A stretch of DNA of 64,000 nucleotides from Agaricus subrufescens (Eukaryota; Basidiomycota; Agaricomycetes; Agaricales; Agaricaceae): NCBI GenBank assembly GCA_029945375.1, contig CM057067.1, forward strand, positions 186,001 to 250,000, given 5' to 3'. Below the pieces are notes generated by a model that worked only from the letters and a program-made list of their open reading frames with translations, searched no databases and was not told the DNA's origin. The translations under genes were made by a program, and so were the position numbers. Positions 57,486 through 64,000 of this stretch are shown one piece after another (within the stretch, counting starts at the first letter, position 1; each line of letters starts with the position of its first letter).

Positions 57486-58525
57486 CTACAACACAAGTTC
57501 TTCGTGAATGCCTACGCTATAGACACATGTAGAAGGGGCACCCCAATTACTAGATATTTCTAAGATTACGAAATTGATGAGAGGGGTGGGAGTGCCTTTG
57601 AAGAAGGACAGAACTTCGAATGTCTGGCGAGTATTAAAGGAAGAGATATCATACGAAGAGTTCACCAGCTGGACGAACTGAGAAGATGCTGAGATGCCGG
57701 GGGGGAAAGGCTTTGAGAGGAGGAAATAAGATGCAGGACGCGACACAACGGACAATCCCTCTAGAGATGGTCCTTCATAGAGTGCCCATAAGGTAAAGTC
57801 GCGAGGCGCCTTGCATGCTGACGTAGAGGTGATTAAACTTCGATGAACATTGTTAAGGCTGACTGATCCAATGTGGACGTTCTCATTCAGCTTGATGCCA
57901 ACTTGTCCTTGTTGTCCCGCAAATTCCCAGCAACGACCAATAGCAACATTATCATCGAGGATAGCGGATGGAGGAACCGGCGACGGTCGTTTGGAGAACG
58001 TATTGGTGGAGTCTATCGGAGTGAGGGCAGTCGATGAAGTGAATGCCTTGAACACCATTGCACCGTCACCACCGGCAGCGAAATTTCTTGGAGTACGTCG
58101 AGGATCATGAAGCCGATTGCGACTGGACATGAGCTGGAGGGGAGAATGGTGTCCGATATGGAAAGTTTGTATCTTGACTGAGCACCCAATTGAAGAAGGG
58201 TTTTCTCCACATTTCAATCTAAGAATTTCCGCAGTGATCCAAGAGACCCAAGCCACTGCGACCGCCCAGGTAAAGAATCTCAGCATTCGCGAGAAAGAGG
58301 ACTGTATCGCGTGAGGAACGGGATAAAACAAGAAGAGGACGGGCTCACATTACGAGGCTTGCCGCTTTTCTTGTAATCGCGGCCCCCTCTCTCTTGATTA
58401 AAAACGGTTTCAGCGGCGGTGTCTTCTCGCCTTAAAGCATTGTTTGGACGTAGATGCATGAACATCTTGGAAAAAGAATGGTGCGAGGAGGCCTGATGCG
58501 TAAGCTCGATGCCCCTCTTATTCAT
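57486..58525 (-). CDS. SUN-domain protein (330 aa)
   Basis: Exons 58525-58349 and 58301-57486 (47-base intron); 993 bases. Layout: a polar N-terminal tail of about 60 residues, one transmembrane helix (LRFFTWAVAVAWVSWITAEI), a short linker, and a C-terminal SUN domain at about residues 160-325. SUN hallmarks: ILDDNVAIGRCWEFAGQQGQ, VGIKLNENVHIGSVSLNNVH, CKAPRDFTLWALYEG, RQTFEVL and FVILEISSNWGAPSTCVYSV. SUN proteins sit in the inner nuclear membrane and grip KASH tails of outer-membrane proteins. This one has almost no coiled coil between membrane and SUN domain, so it is shorter than Sad1-type proteins and may be of a fungal-specific short group. Confidence 0.9.
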
Positions 58526-59070
58526 GATAAAACAAAGCCTTCCTAGGAAAGAACAATGTTTCTTCGTCTCGATGCCAACTATCTTTCGATCTTCGGGCGA
58601 CTCCCAAATTGATATCCAAGGGGCAACCCTGTAGTAAAGGAGGACAATGAGTACTCTCCGATGACAATTAATTCAATAGACCATGAGCGGACGCTCTATG
58701 GTACGGCGATGGGGTTTTACGGTGAGAGGATTGCGCATTCTCTCTCGTGCTGTTGGTGGAAGTAGATCAACTGTATTTGATGCCAGGTACCGCAGTTAGA
58801 ACACTTATGTAATCATCCTCTTTCCTTTCAGGCCTCGATGAGCAGACGACCAATTATGTCGCTCGCACTATGACCGAGAGAGACAATGTCCCTCGATCCC
58901 ACAAAGGGCTTTCCAGGCACTTGATAGAACGATTCGTCGTCAAGCACCTGCTGGGAAAATCCCCTGACAACGAATCCCCTCTATACCTGGTTCAAAGAAC
59001 ACAATCGACCCTGACACTAACCCATTTAAATTGATTTCCGATTCTTCCAATTTTCGAGCATCCCTTCAAT
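58526..59070. promoter_or_regulatory. Divergent region, SUN gene / WD40-like gene
   Basis: 545 bases between divergent start codons. It should hold both promoters. No gene and no clear TATA box are seen. Confidence 0.4.
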
Positions 59071-60528
59071 ATGGCTGTATACTCTCCAGAGCATGTTATT
59101 TTCCCCCCCATCGACGACAGTAACGCGTTTTCCAGATGACTTAGAACACAGGCTGATACAAAGTTTTTAGTTACCTTCAAAAAATTCAACGCCTTAGCCT
59201 TTTCTATCGGCGGCAGTTTTCTCGCTGTTGGCATAGATAATAGTGTTTATGTCTGGAGTACTCTCAGTTGGCAACCTATCCTGTGTTATCAAAAGCCTGG
59301 ATCTGTGATTCTCTCTGTTGCTTGGGATTTGCGAGACTGCCTGTACTTCGGCTGCAGTGCTGGGTGGCTGACCGTTGTGGCCGTCGTAGCCGATAAGGTA
59401 TCGGTGTTTTCAGCACTTACACTATCTCAGCTCAATGATTCTACGTGTAGCCGTATGATTCCGAGGGATTCCGAGCGAGTCAAAAATCCATCCGGCATAT
59501 TGCGATCAATAATGCAAGGGGTCAGCTTGCTTTGGGTGGTGAGGATGAAGTGACTTTATGGGATGTCAAAGGGAGTAAGTCTCTTGTTACAGTCCAAGGA
59601 TGCTCTTTGACACAGAAGATTCTAAGACGATAGTGATCCCTACCATGCTTGGACTTTCATCCGTAAGCTCGGAAATCCCCAGGATGAGAACGACGAAACG
59701 AACGTTGTGGTAACTGGCGTTGAATGGGATCATGATCATGCTACACACTTGGTTGTCTCATATTTGAAGCAAGGCATCGTGTCAGTTCATCTGCCTTGCT
59801 ATTCCTACGTGAAACTAACAGTCAGATTGATGAAGGACGTGGGACACGACCAACTACCGTCCGTTATTTGAAACAGGTAGGATCGTTTCAGAAAGTTCAA
59901 CAGATCCTGGATTTGTTCTTGCCGGAGGGAGCACGTTCTATGCTGTCCCTTCCGAAAGGCAGATCCGAATATACAAGAGACGCAATGGCAACAATTACCG
60001 TTGTCTGCGTTCTCCGGAACGTATCTCTCATGGCTCACCGATGGTGTGGGCTCATCAGGGAACGTGTATCCTTGCTGCTATGAGGAACAAGCTAGTGTTA
60101 TGGCACATAGAACGGAGGGATCATCGTATTTTTGAGATACCCGGTCAGTGGCTGGGCTGCGTGTGCCAATATCTTACACTAAAGTGATGGACAGAACATG
60201 AAAATATATCACACCTTGCCGTGCGTGGTTTTCCAATCCCTGTATGCCTCAAAATTTACCAATAATGACTGTACAGTGGACACGAACTTGTACTAAATTA
60301 CAAGTTACGTGCCGAATCGCCGCCATTACCGAGAGCCCGAAAGCGATTCATGTTTGGCGCGTTGATGGCAAGTGTGGATTGAATTTAATCAAACCTGCAA
60401 AGCTGTCTGCTGTGTCTGACTCATATCCCATAGTGCCCCGCAAGAACAAGGATTCAAAAACACCAATCATCCACTATCTTGGGTTCGCGCTTCTGACATT
60501 CATCGGGCTGCTTTATTTGTACATGTGA
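59071..60528 (+). CDS. WD40-like tail-anchored protein (8 exons, 372 aa)
   Basis: Exons: 59071-59119, 59171-59397, 59466-59574, 59627-59780, 59822-59862, 59904-60143, 60195-60241, 60277-60528; 1,119 bases. WD40-like blades: FNALAFSIGGSFLAVGIDNS then VYVW, HIAINNARGQLALGGEDEVT then LWDV, VTGVEWDHDHATHLVVSY, and GTCILAAMRNKLVLW. The C-terminal 20 residues form a membrane helix (HYLGFALLTFIGLLYLYM), so it is probably tail-anchored with the beta-propeller in the cytosol. The apparent stop and frame break near 59,140 vanish when GTAACG...TTTTTAG (59,120-59,170) is removed. The exon 5/6 junction uses a weak donor and is the least certain. It is a beta-propeller platform of unknown partner. Confidence 0.75.
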
Positions 60529-60902
60529 TCCAGCTGTATATATATACGCCTGTCGCCCGGGCCCACATGTTCCTCCTAATCTAAAAGTATACTTGCCGAT
60601 TGATCCGTGCGAAAAAAAAAATAGGAATGCATCACGTGCAAACCGTAATTAGATTGATCATTCAACTGTTGTCCCCTAACTTTCTGCAGCAACCGACTAC
60701 GTGCGTTTCACGGCGTCCTCTAACTCAGGTAAGTTGAATTGTTTCTTTGAGCGTGGCAATCGAGTAGGATCGTGGATCGCTCGCGTGCTACTCATTCTTG
60801 GAGGTGAACTGTAAAGTCCCTACCCGCTCGTGAGTAGACTACGTCGTCGCTCAGCTGCCACTTTTTTCCACCCGACATATCACTGAAGGTGACATAGACA
60901 AC
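60529..60902. other. Intergenic region
   Basis: Holds the 3' end of the WD40-like gene and the promoter of the next orphan gene. No gene is seen. Confidence 0.4.
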
Positions 60903-63191
60903 ATGGCACCAAGATTACTCGACAGTGCTGGAAATCCTATCTTCATTTCATTTTGTCGACCGAATGATAGTACGTACAAGTGGGTTCATGAAATCTGGTC
61001 GACACCGCTTAAGATATCTCAGGTCAGATTCAAGTAACGGACGCACGATTGATTGGCCAGCTCAAGTCAAGATATATATCGGCACACACTAAAGAGGTCG
61101 AATCTCCGGCTAACAAGAGTAATAGACTTGTCATCAGCACTCCTAATGCCGATTATCTACCTCAAGTACATCTCGAAAAGCAAGTAATCACAATCTGTGA
61201 GGACGGACGCTGGGGAGCAGAGGACTGGTCTCAATGGCCTCAGTGGTATTTCGACGGTCAAGAACACTTCGCCTATATCCTTCGTAAACCCAAGCCCAGC
61301 CACTTGTACTCTCACCCCCTTCGACAGCTATGGTTGGACATTGGCAGTTGCCACTTTAATCCTAATTCGGAAGACGGCGGAGACGATGACGGACGTCTCA
61401 ACCCAACCATAGCAGAGCAATTTTACGAGCTCCGCACCAAATTCATGAACGAAGTCGACTCTTGCGAGTGTAGCAATGGATCAGACTATCGGAGACTTCA
61501 CATAGCCGCTGCTCAGATGCGCGGTTGTGTCGCCGCCCTCAAATTTGGCTCGTCGAGCTACTTTACAATGAAGTTAAACGTTACATGGGCCCAACGGTGC
61601 TTCCTCGAGGTTCGCGCACTCTTAGACAAGATCACAAAATTTGATCGTATGATCCCCAGCAACGAAGGCTACCCTGAGGCGAACAATGAGCTGATGGGAT
61701 GCGTTACTGATCGTATCCAGGTCGCTCATGAAATGTATGAAAAGGGGGTGCCTGTCTGGCTTGTTCGACGTCCATCTCAGGTGTCGGACGACGCAACTAT
61801 CATAGATCAGGCGTACCCGAAGGAACCCGCTCAAGCAGGTATTGTCGTTAGGCGCATGACTGGAGCGCCGATATTTTATGCTGGTCCTTTGTCTGGCAAC
61901 ATGTTTCTCGGAATCTACAAATGGAAACCGGGTCAAGCACACATGACCCCAATGGCCGACGAAAACTCAATTAATTTAACTCAGGAGACTGATCAGGCTC
62001 AGCTCCCTCATTCAGTGCAATCAGTACTTGTCCCATCAGGCACAGCTTCTACCTCTACCTCTTATGTTCAAACAAATGCTCGCTCTCAAGAAACGCCCGG
62101 TGTTCAAAGGAACAGTACGGGAAAACATGGGCAGCGGGCCCAACCATGTGAGTATTCTTACGACCTTCTTTCCTGAAGTCTGATTATGTGTAGATTCAAA
62201 GGTGCAAGCAATCGAGCGAGTGGTCATGAAAGTGACGGACAGCTCAACTAACCTAGCTTCGTTTCAACCACCAACATCGGCGTATAGCTCTAAGCCATCC
62301 GATTCCTGGGCAAACGCTTTGAAAAAGGTCGATATACGTCATAGTCCTATCGAACACCCTTGGCGCTCCATTTTCAAAGGATATGCATTTCCGAGTTCCT
62401 ATATATTGTGTGGCGATGAAAACAAAAGTATGGAGAACGTCCTCGCCTGGCTTTTAATCCGTACCCGGTGGTTGAGTCACATGGGTGATTTCCAGCCGCG
62501 TACCGTTCCGTTGCCTCACATCCACCAATGGCGGTCTTACTTGCGCGAGATCATTCTAGAAATCGAGCTCCTCCGTCCTCACCCACACCAACGTTTCACA
62601 CCAACGGAGGGACATGGAAAGGTTTCCCGTACTGCCCGCCGTAACGCGAGATCTCGCGAAATTGCGAAAAAGATATTTTGTATCAGAGCCCCAAAGAAGG
62701 GAGATGCGGAAACTATAAGTTGGAATGGTCAAGTTGTCTGGAGCCACGGAGAAATCAAATTTCAGCTACGGGACCGCCAACTTGTCGCCTGGGATGTGCA
62801 GCAGCACAATTTTAATATTGAATTAGTTAACCTTGATCGGTGTGTTTTGGCCGATGATTGGCGTACCGCAGATGGCGCACTTCTTCGAGAGAAGAAGCTC
62901 CGCAGCGTCTTTGTCCATGAAAGCCTTTTTACTGTCGATCTACCTCAACACCCATGTGGTCTATCCTCTGGCAATTGGGAGGAGAGGCGCCCATATGTAT
63001 CAGCTCTTCGGAATGTCATCGTCGACTGGCCGAATGCCCCTCAGGGTCTGTTCACTACTGACGTTAACAACAAGGGACCGTGGGCCAAGGTCAGCGTTGA
63101 ACGCGTCGAGTCTTTGGTGGCTGATTTCTATTGCCAAACTTTCTTTGACTATTTTGGTAGAGCTGCTTGTGTCCCTCATATGTTTCCATGA
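60903..63191 (+). CDS. Uncharacterised Agaricomycete protein (3 exons, 729 aa)
   Basis: Exons 60903-60969, 61023-62147 and 62194-63191; 2,190 bases. No signal peptide or membrane helix. The N-terminal third has a Trp/aromatic-rich block (CEDGRWGAEDWSQWPQWYF then HLYSHPLRQLWLDIGSCHF) that I recall as common in mushroom orphan proteins. A Ser/Thr/Gln-rich linker is at about residues 330-400. The C-terminal half is globular, with LAWLLIRTRWLSHMGDF, WRSYLREIILEIELLRP and IVDWPNAPQGLFTTD. No catalytic motif is recognised. Function unknown. Confidence 0.8.
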
Positions 63192-64000
63192 ACGGTCTAG
63201 ATTGATTTTCCGTTTGTTGTTCGCTGCTATGTGTTACCTTGTTCTGAGAATTGTAATTGAGTTTTGTCCCAGCTATCTGAAATCCTATGAAAGGTGCCTG
63301 CTCAACGATCGGCGATCGACTGTTTATCACGCCATCACGTGCTAAAAATTGATTGTTGATCATGATTCATGAATGTCAGACGTCAAACAATTGAATCGTC
63401 GATCTCTACCCCCATGCATCTGCTTGATCATACTTCCGGTCCTTTTATTCCCAAAATGTGCATGAAAGAACAGGAGAGCACTGAGGTCCTCCGACACGTC
63501 TTTCAGAGAGAGCACTACGGCCCTCTAAAAGTCAACCCCACTCCGTGAGGCGCGCCAGGTGGCCCCTTGCCCTTATTCCAATTCTGTCGCTCTCCGATGC
63601 CCCCAAGATATCAGTCTCTTGGGCTTCAAAGTAGAGCCCTTTGAGCACCTCTTCCATGGCTCGTGACTGTACTCTTATAAGGAAAAGTTCTATCGTGCAC
63701 CGTTCGATGATTCGTCGAAAGGTACGGCTCGCCCCTCGTGGCAGCCTCGTGGTATCCTTCACCGGTTTCATCGGACAAAGTGCACCGCAAGCCCTTTGTT
63801 CCTTCGGGTCTTTGTTCCGACGGCAGTTTCCTTGGACCCATGCATACACACGACAGAGATCGTCAAGTCATCAAAGGGTCGATCGGAATAAATGTCTTAG
63901 GGTCGCCGGATCCCAAGAATTTGTGACCCGGCAGTTCTTTCTTGGAGACCGTGCCTACGTTATCCACTACAAGACATGCTAAATACATCTCGGAGGCTCT
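63192..64000. other. Window end, no gene recognised
   Basis: About 800 bases. Open frames on both strands between 63,530 and 63,980 reach about 110 codons but overlap each other antisense and have no motif. A gene that runs past the window cannot be excluded. Confidence 0.4.

Noticed and set aside
59119..59180. WD40-like gene as pseudogene with early stop
   Set aside because: The stop is inside a normal 51-base intron (GTAACG...TTTTTAG); all later exons also agree in phase.
63532..63982. Overlapping open frames on both strands near the window end
   Set aside because: Mutually antisense, Arg/Ser-rich, no motif; not supportable as a gene.
1..64000. CRISPR arrays, rRNA operons, prokaryotic operon signals
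   Set aside because: None seen; all features are of a eukaryotic, intron-rich genome.

Overview
The window is nuclear DNA of a filamentous basidiomycete, most likely an Agaricomycete. Genes are dense on both strands and are cut by many introns of about 45-60 bases. The families seen fit that group: Tnp2-type CACTA transposase, CFEM protein, DUF6593-like protein, fungal CS-alpha-beta defensins, and housekeeping proteins of fungal type. I assembled every multi-exon model by hand from splice sites, reading-frame phase and paralogue comparison. In each model quoted with exons the coding length is a multiple of three. Species assignment is not possible from the sequence alone.

Layout. Bases 1-12,600 are a secretion-rich stretch. 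It holds two tandem type-B carboxylesterase/lipase genes with the same 13-exon structure, ribosomal protein eL31 in a head-to-head pair with a CFEM GPI-type protein, a small secreted beta-trefoil-like protein, and two divergent defensin-like genes. Bases 12,600-36,500 are mostly conserved cell machinery: an amidase, a WW-domain protein, Sec61 alpha, an F-box protein, a 1,984-residue low-complexity protein with a PH-like segment, a universal stress protein head-to-head with a UbiA prenyltransferase, an intron-containing tRNA-Ala(UGC), Nop53, CSN1 and a DUF6593-like protein. Bases 38,850-42,930 hold an alginate-lyase-like secreted enzyme and a single-pass membrane protein resembling vacuolar Tag1.

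From about 43 kb the character changes. An AT-rich gene-free island is followed by an orphan gene and then by two intact tandem genes of a CACTA-class DNA transposon (a 1,300-residue Tnp2 transposase and a 981-residue partner). From 53.5 kb to 63.2 kb the genes are mostly orphans, several with membrane anchors: a coiled-coil tail-anchored protein, a 306-residue orphan, a small WRGD-motif protein, a SUN-domain protein, a WD40-like tail-anchored protein and a 729-residue orphan.

Working together (inference). The two esterases probably act outside the cell on esters. The CFEM, beta-trefoil and defensin genes form a small secreted-protein island that may serve defence or surface functions. The most intriguing pairing is the SUN-domain gene with a KASH-like coiled-coil tail-anchored gene about 3 kb away, a possible lineage-specific nuclear-envelope bridge beside an apparently young CACTA element.
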